64,000 nucleotides of DNA, taken from contig JAEHOE010000060.1 of assembly GCA_016858145.1 (NCBI GenBank), positions 620,001 to 684,000 of the forward strand, in the 5' to 3' direction. This DNA comes from Edaphochlamys debaryana (lineage: Eukaryota; Chlorophyta; Chlorophyceae; Chlamydomonadales). Below the pieces are notes generated by a model that saw only the letters and a list, made by a program, of their open reading frames with translations, did no database searches and was not told the origin of the DNA. Positions 1 through 9,932 of the stretch are shown here, one piece after another; the stretch's first letter is position 1; each line of letters starts with the position of its first letter. A program made the translations under genes and the position numbers.

Positions 1-270
1 GACCTAGTATGCTGGTGATTTTGAGAAGCCCACCAGTCCTGGTAGTAAACGGCACTCAGCAGCGTCGCTGGCCCAGCCCCATTACCATTGGCCTTGTGAA
101 CAGCCGGAGCCGGTCTTGGAGTCCGGCTACCCTCCGACCGCAACCTCCCCCCGGCTCTCTACACTCCGCAGGGCATCCCCCGCACAGCCAGCCCCCGCAC
201 GCCACACACGCCTGTGTTCCACCCTGAGCAGGGGAGCCCCACCCCCTTCTGAGCAGGGGACCCCGCTCAC

Positions 271-1516
271 CTTGATGTCGAAGTCGGGGATAAACTTGAT
301 GAGCAGGTAGATGCTGAACAGGGACACGGAGGCCAGCACGGGGGCCAGGATGCCCTGCGGCAGGCGGACGGAGGTGGCGGAGGCGGGCCGGGGTGCGTGA
401 GCGCGTTGGGCGGTATTCGTCTCCCCGGTGGCGCGCTCGCCGACCCTCTCAGGTGCGTTCCCCTCACATCACGCTTGGCATTGAGCACGCAGCAAGCACG
501 AGGGCCTTTGCGATCCTCGCACTTGGACCACCGGTCTGCGCATAACTCGCCGACCCACTCCCCTGCCGCGACGTCCCCAAGCTGGCGCCAGCTCCCAAAC
601 CATACGTCTTCAGCCCGCCCCACCTGCTATTGGGTGTTGGTGCAAGCTTCGTCACCACCCCCACATAGCCCGTGCCCCGGCGTCCGTGGCCTCCCCGCAC
701 GCCCCACGTCCCAGCCGCCGCCAACACCTCCTCCCGCCAGTCCCTAGTCCTCCGCCTCCGCCTCAACCTCCGCCTCAACCTCCGCCTCAACCACCAGCTG
801 CTTGCCGCGCGTGCAGCCGTTGCAGCAGCCCCCGCAGCGGGCCCAGCTGCTCAGCGCCTGCCGCTGGGCGCACAGCTGCTTGTCGGTGCCTCGGCCTCCG
901 TGTACGTGTTGTACGACCAGGCCGAGAGGTGTCGCCAGACCCACAGCCTCGGGCGCGCCCCCTCCTGCTGCAGCTGCGCGTTTGCATGGCTTGGTAGCTG
1001 TAACTTACGTACTTGAAGGCGCTGTCCGCAAGCCTGACTCGAGCACGTCGACGGTCAAAATCGCCGTTGCGCTCCCCAGACCTTCCCCAAGTTGCCCCGC
1101 CCGTGCCCAAGTCGCCAGACCTTCCCCAAGTCCCCAGACAAAAGCCCATACCTCCTTGAGGGTAATCTGCTGCCGCTGCGAGGTGGTCAGCGCCCGGTGC
1201 GCTCCCACGTAGATTGTGCACACGGCTATGCCCACAAAGTACGGCAGATCAGCGGCCTTGCTGCGGGGTTGAATGGGATGCAAGAGGAGCGGCCAGGCGG
1301 GCGTTTTACTGAGGCTGCCTGCTGCAGGGCAGGACAAGGCCTAGTTCGGCTTTCAGAAACCCTGCGCAGCACGCGCTATGCACTTGCTAGGACCTTGCTG
1401 AGCGCTTGCGGGGCACCCGCTCAGCAGGCATATCACGCCCGGCCCGGCCTGCCTGGTGTGCAGGAAGTCCGCAGTGCCCAGGGCCAGGATAGAGGCCAGG
1501 GCGCCGTAGGCCGTCA
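271..1516 (-). CDS. SPP: Signal peptide peptidase, N-terminal exons (partial, runs off left edge)
   Basis: Three exons read right to left: 1516-1453, 1260-1152 and 354-271, with the rest of the gene beyond base 1. The translation gives VTAYGALASILALG, then ADLPYFVGIAVCTIYVGAHR, then LASVSLFSIYLLIKFIP. These match the order of the first three membrane segments of plant and animal signal peptide peptidase: an AYG helix, a VYVG-R-type second helix, and a LLxKFxx third helix after a KE/KD loop. The family is an ER intramembrane aspartyl protease that clips leftover signal peptides; its catalytic YD and GLGD motifs would lie outside the window. Splice phases agree at both junctions. The exon ending at 1453 needs a GC donor (CAG|GCAGGC), supported by the phase-2 join that makes an AGC serine codon. 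The start codon and any exon upstream of 1516 were not found. Confidence 0.75.
749..792. repeat. 12-bp tandem repeat in an intron
   Basis: About three and a half units of CTCCGCCTCAAC lie inside the second intron of the signal peptide peptidase gene. This is a simple minisatellite with no sign of coding. Confidence 0.8.
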
Positions 1517-1751
1517 CTACGGGAACAGGCGGAGGAGGAGATGGGGAAAGCGTCAAGCGCGCCATTCGAGAGCCCCCTGCAACAACACGGTACTTCGGAC
1601 CCCGGCCTTGGGCCCGGCACTCCTGTGACACCTCCCATGTGTGCGCCCATTGCGACCTGTCTGCAACCCGGTTCAAGGCATGGCAACCCGAGCCCCCTTG
1701 CTCCCGACCGACCTGCGTCCCAGCTCTCCTCCCACTTCCACGGCTTTGCAG

Positions 1752-1778
1752 CGGCGCTGCTGCTGCTGCTGCTGCTTG
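1752..1778. repeat. (GCT)n trinucleotide run
   Basis: A GCTGCT run of about nine units lies upstream of the first recognised signal peptide peptidase exon. It makes long but probably meaningless open frames on both strands. The surrounding 1517-2836 interval holds no exon I could confirm; the missing first exons of the two flanking genes are probably here. Confidence 0.7.
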
Positions 1779-2836
1779 AGGGGCCGGGGCCAGGGGCCAG
1801 CGCGGGGTCATCCAGACCGAGGGGTGACTCGGCGTTTGGGGTGTCCACCGATGCCGTTGAGACGACAACAACTGTGTGGGCGGGAGGTGGGATGTGTGGC
1901 CGCTTGCGAGCTCGGGTACGTGCCACACACCCGCGGTTGGCGGACAGTGCAAAGCCGGGCGGCCTCAGCGCCACCGCACCTTCGGGTTTCTGCTCGCCCG
2001 TCGATCGCAGCACACCAACACGCGCCGCGCGCGAGGTCCGCGCGGGGCATGCACTCGACCGGCGCGGGCTCCAGGATGCGAGCGGCATCCGCGATTGGAG
2101 GAGCGCTCTGTGGGCCATCCTGACCAAACGGCGCAGTAAAGACAGGCCTCCTGTCAGCAGCGGACTGGAAACCCTGCTGTGTGGCGCACGCCAGGCGAGC
2201 ACGCAGAGGATCGCTGGTGCAGCGTGTAGGTGCTCTGTGGTACGCACTGCCGTGGACTACTGCGAAGTGGCTACATCTTGCGCCATCCACGCTTGCACCG
2301 CATTGCGTGGCGCAGTGGCCCCCTTTGGGTTCCTCTGCGCCTACCAGCACATACACTTCCTTACATCTCGCATCACCAGTAGATAGGTTCACCGCTAAGT
2401 TAAGTCGTGGGCCCGAAGAGGTCTTCTGTCTCGACGCGGCCACCTCCTTCGCAGCTGCACCCGCGACAATGCTGCCCGCTACCGGCTCCCTCTTACCACA
2501 AGCGTGTGCACAAGCCTGTGCACAAGCTATGGCAGCCCCGCTGGGGGCGTGCTCGCAGGCCGTGTCGCAGGCCGTGGCAAGACATTTCACCGTGCTTGCT
2601 TGGGTGAGCCCGGCCGTGCGTGCTGGTTGAAGGTGGACTGCAAATCCGCTCATCAGGGCGGACAGACCGCGCGACACGGCCAAACCCTAGGCGATCGTCT
2701 CGATGGAGTTTACCTTCTTATGGGCTGGGTCTGTCTAAGGGGCTTCAGGTTCGACCTGATCCGGGGGCGGCTGTCCACAGTACCCTCGCCTGCGATACCC
2801 TTGCTGCAACCCATCCCGACTTATGCCCACCCCCAG

Positions 2837-5800
2837 GGGCGAAACGTGGAGGGGCAGACCGGGATCGAGTCTGCCCAGCTGGTCCTGCGCCCCACGCCAG
2901 TCATCGAGCTACATCAAGCTCGGGTCGCCTCCGTTGTGGCGGGGCCACTATCTTCAGCAGCCGTCACCGAAGCCGGCGAAGCCTTCACTTGGGGGGACGG
3001 CAAGGGCGGCAAGCTGGGCCATGGCTCCACGCACGCAGTCCCTGCCCCCCACCGGGTGAGCCAGCCATCCACTGCACACAGACCACAACCTCGCTCGCCC
3101 TCCCCGCTTCTCAGCCATGACGCCTCACGCCCCGCCCAGTCTCGTCAGCTACAACCGCACACCTGCTCCTCACTCCGCCACCTTTGTTGCTCTGCCAATA
3201 ACGCGTAGGTGGAGAGCCTGATCGGGCGCGCCTCGGTACGGCACCTGGCGCTTGGGGACAAGCATTCTCTATTCGTGGACTCGCAGGGGGGGCTGTGGGC
3301 GTGCGGCGACAACAAGGAGGGCCAGTGCGGCCTGGGCACACCTTTTGAGGAGGTGGCCATCAGCCAGTGGGAGTCCTACTACGACTCGTTCCGGGCGCTC
3401 AGCTACACGCTGGCGTCGGTGAGGGGGGGGATGCGGCGGAATGGGGAGGGGGCGGCGAGCCAGTGGGGAGGGAGCGGGCAGGCGGGGGCTTGGCATGCAG
3501 GGCGTGCTGTGGCAGGCGGGCCGGCAGCAATGACGGTTGCCGGGCGCCTTGTACGGGTGCCGGGCGCCTTGTGTGCGCATGGGGCAGGGAGGGAGGGCTA
3601 CATCACGCGTCCGCTCGTCACCAACCACGCTTGATCCCTGCCGTCACTTCTCTCCCCACGCAGGAGCCTCGCCCCACGCGCGAGCAGCGCGCCCGGCAGG
3701 CCATGCACGCGCTCATGAGCGCCCCCGGGGCGCCCAGCGCGCAGCACACGCACTCGGGCCTGTCCTACGGGCTGGGCGGGCAGGCGCACCACGGAGGCAG
3801 CTCCAGGTGCGTGGCGCGGGGGGCACGGGAGGGAGCAGGTATCAAGGAAGTGGGGCAATTGCTCCTTTGCAGAGCTCTGGAACTGCCAACCCTTGCACGC
3901 TCGTTGCGCCCATGCCTTCTCGCCCCGTTCGGCCTCCATAGCGCACCCCCTCAGCTCAGACACGACCCGACCCCTTTCCACTTGACTTGGCCCCTTCCCT
4001 TGACCCCTTGGCCCTCAGGTCCAGCGGGTGGCAGGCGCTAGCCAGCGCGGGCTCCGGCAGCGGCGGCGGCGGCGGCGCCTCGCAGCGCTCCGGCTCCGGC
4101 GCGCGCATGGCCCTGCACTTCTCCGGCCTGGACTTTGAGGCGGCCTTCGCGGGCAGCGGCATCCACCGCGGGCAGCAGGCCACGCCGCTGCGCATCGGCC
4201 GGGACCAGCACCCGCTCGTGGCGGCCGCGGGGGGGCGCGCGCCGGCGCTGTCCGGGTCAGGTGCGCCGTGGGCTTGTGTCGACACGGGGTGCTTACACGT
4301 ATTGCCCGCGTAGTCGCGTCACAGGCTCGTGTTGCTCGCGTCATCTGGCATCTACGTGTGAGGCGCAGACCAGCTGCCTGCGGGCCGCGGCACGCGCACG
4401 AGTGCCTTGGCGCTCATCGCATGTCGCTGCTTCGAGCTGCTCTCCCGCCTGGGGCCCGCTTCTCCTCCCCTTCCGCAGGCTCCAAGGAGCTCCGCGTGGT
4501 GCTGCCCGAGGGGCTGGAGGGGCAGCGGGTGGCGGGGGTGGCGGTGTCGCGGCACTTCTCCCTGGCGCTGACGGAGGCGGGGGAAGTGTGGAGCTTCGGG
4601 GCGGACTACAACGGAGCGCTGGGGAGCGACAACAGCTGTGAGCGGGGAGCCGGCGTGGGGGTCAGGGCTTGCGGGATGGAGGGTGCGGCCTGCGCCGGCC
4701 GGGCTGCCCGTGCCCCTGGCGGGCTGGGTCTGACGACGGGGACGGGAGACCGTCGCGCGCGGTCGCTCAAGGGACTGCCGGAGCGGAGGTGTCAACGCGC
4801 TGCTGCGGCATGGCCGCGCTGAGCCCCTAATCCCCGGCCGCAACCCCCGCTCCCTTACCGCACACCTCCCCACCGCAGGGAGCACCTCTGCGCAGCGCGT
4901 GGGCGGCGCGCTGGCCTCCCAGCTGGAGGACGACGGCGGCGCGCGGCGGGTGGTGTCGGGCGGCACCTTCTGCGCCGCGCTCACGGCGGCGGGGCGCGTG
5001 GTGCTGTGGGGCCGCGTGCCCGGCAGCGGCTCCAACGGCGAGCCGCCGGCGGGGCTGGGCGCGGAGCTGGAGGCCACGGCCCGGGCTCTGGGCGTGTCGG
5101 AGCACAGCATGGACTCGGTGTCGGGTGAGGGGCGGCTGAAGGTGTGGGGTGAGCCTATGCTGTAGGAGCGAGTAGCAAGCAGACCTGGGAAGTAGCCGGG
5201 GAGCCTGGGGTGAAGGGCAGGGTGCAGGGAGGGCTGCACATCGGCGGCGCACCACCGCATGGCATGTGCACGTCCGTCTGACCGCGCAAGTACTCTGGGA
5301 GCCCCGACCGCTGCGATGGGAAAGGGCTGGCTCCGGTCGTGAAGCAGCAGCAGGCTAGGGGCCGGGGGCCAGGGGCAGGAGCCCTGCATGTGTGACGGTG
5401 CGGCCCCCGTTGCCCCCGCTGCTCGCAGGCGCGCGTGTGGCCGCGGGTGTGGTGCCGGGGCTGCCGCCCATCACCCACATCGCCGCGGGACAGCAGCACC
5501 TGCTGCTCTCGGACGGGCAGCGCGTGTGGCAGGTGAGGTTGAGGGGGCGCCGCGGAGGTCTGTGTCCAAAGCTGCGGAGCCATTCATTTTCTGCTGCACT
5601 GCTAGCCCTTTTCCATTGCCCAGCGCTGGCTTGGATGCCACACGGCTTCGTGCTCCGGTCACCCTAACTATCTGCTCTTGCCTCGCAGATCGGGCGGTTG
5701 TCCGACGCCGCAGGCGCCGGGCTGCACGCAGCACCCTGGCGTCGGCCCGCGCTGGTGCTGACCCTGCCTGCGGGGGACAGCGTTGCGCAGCTCACGGCAG

Positions 5801-6364
5801 GGTAGGCAGGCGGACGGGGCTGGGAGGGCGGGTACGGGTCTACAGGCATTGGTCTCTGATGGGATGGCGCGTGTCAAGACGAGGCCTGTTGCCCTGTCCG
5901 TCCGCACACCGGACCAAACTCATCCGTTCGCTGCCATGCGCCCCTGCCCGTGCTCCGCAGCGTGCAGAGCGGCGGCGTGGTGACGGAACGCGGCGAGGCG
6001 TGGGTGTGGGGCCGCCTGCTGGACCGTCACCACGCGGAGGGCATTGCACGGCGGAACCCGGACGCGCCCTTCGGCGGCATCGAGGCGGGGCCTCTGCTGC
6101 CGGAGGACGTGCACTGGGAGTGGGCGGGCTTCGGCAGCCGCAAGCCCGCCAAGCTGGACGGCCTGGGCGGCCGAGTGCAGGTGAGCGGGCGGGGTGGGGC
6201 GGGCGGCAAGGGGGAGTGCTCGGCCCGGTTCGTTGGGGTAGTGTCGAACCTCAGCTGACAGCCGGCGAGACCCTGCTGAGCCGTGTTGGCACTGCACGTT
6301 TGTGACCCCCTCTCCGTAGGCGCTGGCGCTGGGTGGCTGGCACGCTCTGGCGGTGGTGCAGTGA
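2837..6364 (+). CDS. RCC1-repeat (beta-propeller) protein
   Basis: Ten exons join in phase: 2837-3055, 3209-3418, 3664-3806, 4019-4260, 4479-4637, 4879-5124, 5429-5532, 5689-5801, 5961-6180 and 6320-6364, ending in TGA, for 566 residues from the first confirmed exon. RCC1 blades recur: AAVTEAGEAFTWGDGKGGKL, HSLFVDSQGGLWACGDN, FSLALTEAGEVWSFGADYN, FCAALTAAGRVVLWGR, HLLLSDGQRVWQ, GVVTERGEAWVWG, and the closing ALALGGWHALAVVQ strand. The family forms a seven-bladed propeller; members are Ran exchange factors, ubiquitin-ligase subunits or scaffolds, and this one has no other domain to choose between them. A Ser/Gly-rich non-propeller insertion (about residues 145-245) separates two blades. The true start is unresolved: the frame stays open upstream to an ATG at 2719, but a CAG acceptor sits at 2834-2836, so an earlier exon is likely. 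Confidence 0.85.
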
Positions 6365-7410
6365 GCGGCCATGTGACCTAGGAGCTGTGCAGTAGGGCCC
6401 CGGAGGTACGGGCAGGGGCCGCAGGAAGAGTTACGCGTGTACTGTCATTCGAGCCTATGGGTGCGTGAGCAGTGGCAGCGGTGTGCAGGGCCCGGGAAGG
6501 TGCACTGCATGGTATCGTGATGAGCTGGCAGGCTGTGTACCACTACGCTAGCTAGCAGTATGCAAGCGCTGTAGCATGCGCCCTAGAACCTGGCGCTCCT
6601 CTGTTCACGGGTGCTCCCTGGCGCTTTCATCGCGCATCATGTTTGATCGCTCCCCGCCTTAGGGCGTGTGTACTTCTACTTACGGTGCGGGGTGGTCCCG
6701 CGCGCTTGTGATTCATCCATCAAGGATGCCTGCAGACTAAAGCGCTGACGAACTAAACCTGTGAAGAACAGTGTTGGGGCAGTCCGCATTAGGCTGACGC
6801 TGACAGCAGTGCGCTGTGCGCCGTGCATATGGCTTGACCTTGATGCTACTTAAGTGCATCTCATGCCCCACCGGACTGCACTTCCCTCGTGGTTCCCTGC
6901 TGGTATGGGATCATGAGCTGCACGCCTCATGCAGTGACCCGGCTGCCGCTGATGGCAGGATTGTGAAGTCCAGTATCGGAGGGGCTCTGGCTCTGCTTAT
7001 CGGCTTTGTGGGGTGGCTCTTACACAGTTTGCCAGGGGCTTGGTCCATGGCGGCATGGGCGGCATGAGTTAATGGTGTGTTAGTGGTACATGTGAGCATT
7101 CCTTGGCAAACGCTTTTAAAGGCTCACACGTTGTTATCGTACCCCTGATTGTACAAACCTCAGCCACATGGATACTACGGATATAGACCCCAGGCCGCCC
7201 TCTCAGACGCCCTTGGGCATAAGCCCACACGTACACACCAGTGTCTGTCCTCACTCGGAGACATGCGTCTACAGCGGCCAGCCGCGCTACCCAGGCATGC
7301 ATGGTGCTGCCAGTCTCCCTCTTGTCCCTCGTCACTCTCCCAATCTAGTGTACAGATCGCCCTCCACACAGTGGAGGCAGCCTATCACACAGCCACACGC
7401 CGCCAGCACA
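6365..7410. other. Convergent intergenic region (3' UTRs)
   Basis: The 3' ends of the RCC1 gene and HSP22 copy 1 face each other here. No exon-like frame or splice pattern is convincing. It contains the likely HSP22 polyadenylation signal at 7020-7024; I found no TGTAA for the RCC1 gene. Confidence 0.6.
7020..7024 (-). promoter_or_regulatory. Candidate polyadenylation signal TGTAA for HSP22 copy 1
   Basis: TTACA on the plus strand reads TGTAA on the minus strand, about 390 bases past the HSP22 stop. TGTAA is the usual volvocine polyadenylation signal. Confidence 0.5.
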
Positions 7411-8446
7411 TCACTCCAGGGCCTTCTCCGCGCCGGGACCCTTGATGCTGACCCGGCGGGGCTGCGGCCTCTCCGCCTGCTTGCGCGGGATGCGCACGCT
7501 CAGCACGCCCCGCTCCAGGGACGCCTCCACGCCCTCCACGTCGGCGTCCTCGGGCAGCCCAAACGAGCGCTGGAAGCGGTAGCTCACGGAGAAGGAGGGA
7601 CCCGGGGCCTCGGCCTCGGTGGGCGCCTCGGGGGCCGCCTCAATGTGAGATGGCGCGGAGGCAGTGGCAGCCGCACCCGTGGGCTCCTCATCAGCGGCGG
7701 GCTTGGGCTTGGGGGCGGGCTTGGCGGCGGTCTTGCGGCTGCCGGCGATGGTGAGAACGCGGTCCGGGCTGACCTCCACCGTCACATCCTCATCAGCCAT
7801 GCCTGAGGGCAGGGGGGGCCGGGAAGAGGGTATGTGGGGTTGGTCCGTCAGCCCGGCAGAAGCCAGGTGAGGCCAGCGAGGAGACAGGGCTGACAGGCAA
7901 GCCAGCGAGCCCGGGCTACGAAGGCACGCAAGCATGAACATCTCAAGCCACCCCAATCACCCCATGCAGCAGGAAGGTCGAGTTTGCTGAGACCTGCAGC
8001 CCAGAAGCCGGAGCGAACGCCCCAAGGGCCAAGGCCCGTCTGGTGGTAACCCCTGACGCACTGTTAGCCAGGCTCGACCAGCCAGCCACCTCCCCGCCAG
8101 CCCCGCACGCACCTGGGCAATCGCTCGCCACCTCGTAACGGTCCTCGAAGGTCTGGATGTTGACCGGGTGCGACGCGTTGAGGGATGACTCGCGGAGCCA
8201 CTGGCTGGCCTCGGCCATCATCTCATCCACCAGCCCCAAACCCATGAGCTCCGACAGCGGCGAGCGGTAGTAGGCGGGAGGGCGGCAGGAGGTACGCGCG
8301 ATGGGGCCGAGGAAGAAGGCATGCGGCCGGACGGACAGCCCGCGAGTGCGCGCTATGGCCACGCATCGGGGCATGCCCGACTGGTGAGCACCACCGGTCT
8401 TGCGGGAGGCGGCGACGGCGCGCTGCGTCTGCATGGTCAGAGCCAT
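7411..8446 (-). CDS. HSP22: Chloroplast-type small heat-shock protein, HSP22 copy 1
   Basis: Two exons, 8446-8113 and 7802-7411, give 241 residues. The N-terminus (MALTMQTQRAVAASRK) looks like a chloroplast transit peptide, rich in Ser/Ala/Arg and free of acidic residues. The alpha-crystallin domain starts at VNIQTFEDRYEVASDCPGM across the splice junction, continues DVTVEVSPDRVLTIAGSRK, is interrupted by about 45 residues rich in Ala/Pro/Glu/Lys, and resumes at FQRSFGLPEDADVEGV through ERGVLSVRIPRK, which holds the conserved GVL motif. Small HSPs hold unfolded proteins for HSP70 refolding; Chlamydomonas HSP22E/F are plastid members, and this pair is most like them, though I cannot assign E or F. 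An in-frame ATG at 8548 could extend the leader by 34 residues, but copy 2 shares both, so it does not decide. A near-identical copy lies at 16195-17232. Confidence 0.88.
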
Positions 8447-8709
8447 TGTGTGCTGTGATGGTGGTAATAGACGGCTAGAAGCAGTGCAAGCTTGCGTCGC
8501 GATTGTCAGATGGTGACAGAGGGAGCTGTCTCTGAGCGACTTGAGCAACTTAGCAGCTGCTTGCGGTAAAAGTTATCGAGTGTGGCTCTTGGGTCCGGGT
8601 CTTGGGCCCTAAGTAGCGAGCTGCGCGGTCACTCAAAGGTGTTGCCGTACCATCGGGCAGTTTCGCCGAGGTCTGTGCGCTTCTCCACGCGCTTCCAGAG
8701 CACCCGGGG

Positions 8710-8717
8710 TTCTCGAA
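8710..8717 (-). promoter_or_regulatory. Heat-shock element core (TTCTCGAA) upstream of HSP22 copy 1
   Basis: A perfect inverted TTC-nn-GAA pair sits about 265 bases upstream of the HSP22 copy 1 start codon, with degenerate TTC/GAG units at 8681-8700. This is the binding pattern of heat-shock factor. The matching stretch near copy 2 (17518-17526) has CTCGAA instead. Confidence 0.5.
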
Positions 8718-8719
8718 GG

Positions 8720-9932
8720 TCTGATAGCTTCGTCTTGGTCACATAGATTGCGCGTTCAAGCCAGGCCCGCCAGAGCGTACCGGTATTCGCAAGCAAAGCT
8801 CGGCACCAACGCGTTCGCAAGTGCCGGATGCACAGTGTGGACATAGTGTGTACATGGTTCAGCCATAGTATCGTTGCCTCCGGCGGGGGTGCTGGGGCGT
8901 GTCAGGGTCCAAACTTCGATCCATGCCTTGCATGCGCACAGAGTCCCCCACGCTCCCCACCCCGCTACTATGGGAATGGTCCCTGTTCGACTTGGTGGTC
9001 AAACGTGATGGCGGACGCAGCCTCGGCCGTCCTCTCATCCGACCCGCGCGGGAGCTGCACGGGTGCTCAGGCCGCCCCAGGCCGTCACACGTAAGGCTCA
9101 GGCACGGGAGCTTACCCGGTCGCATACCCGGTCCGGGCTGAGACTCTGGTCTCTATCTCTGTCTAGTGCAGAGTGTGTTGGCGAGTGGCGACCGGATGAT
9201 GATGATGATCGTTACACAGCTTCAAGGCTGTGAGGTCCAAACGAGCCAAAAGGCTTCATGAACCTCAGCATAACAGCCATCAAGCCATCCAAAGGCCATC
9301 AAAGACCATCAGAAATCGTAGTCCATCCGCTTGCCGTCGACGACGTGTGTGATTCCTGCCCCGTCCTTCCATCTGGGCGAGCCCCCTTGCAAGCAGAGCA
9401 TTCTGAACACGTCCGTGCGCTCCTTCCGCAACTGCATCCCCGCCCGTGTGAGGTAGGGCACCACGACCACCTTCGAGACCGACCGGTACTGCTTCGCTGC
9501 CGTCAGAAACGATCCTCTCTGGTGCGGATTGATCTCTAGCACTGCGCTCCAGCTCCCCGACCTCGACCTCCAGCACCGCCGGAACCACGCCCCGCACAGC
9601 GCACCTTCCCCCACCATCCACCCCATGTCCCCCCTGCGCAGCGCCGCGGCGACCGGACAGGATTAAAACGAGCGGGTCGCGCATTGCTAAAAGTGCGTTT
9701 CGTCCACGGGCAGCCCCAGACGACTTCATCTGCTCTGGTCTTACCTATACAGCTAGGTCTAGGCAGGTATACTCTAAGTGCGCATCAGCCCGCTCACACG
9801 CCAAGCAGACTGGACGCGCCGACGGGGTTCCCAGTTACCTAAGTTCGCATAGATGCAATAGCCCTACCTGATACGCACAGCTGATTAAAGTGCCTGAAGC
9901 AGTTTGACGGCGACACACCGCGACAGACGACG
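8720..9932. other. Shared HSP22 upstream region, intergenic DNA and a decayed coding relic
   Basis: Similarity to the region upstream of HSP22 copy 2 continues to about 8855. A (GAT)n run lies at 9196-9211. On the minus strand, 9626-9309 stays open and contains LTAAKQYRSVSKVVVVPYL and MLCLQGG before a stop; the upstream part of the same reading continues only after a frame change (VLEVEVGELERS in another frame). That looks like a broken mobile-element or gene relic, but I do not recognise the family. Confidence 0.45.

Noticed and set aside
1808..2683. 291-codon open frame on the minus strand
   Set aside because: No recognisable motif, no splice partner, and long chance frames are common at this base composition. 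It overlaps the region where two genes should have their first exons, but neither can be joined to it.
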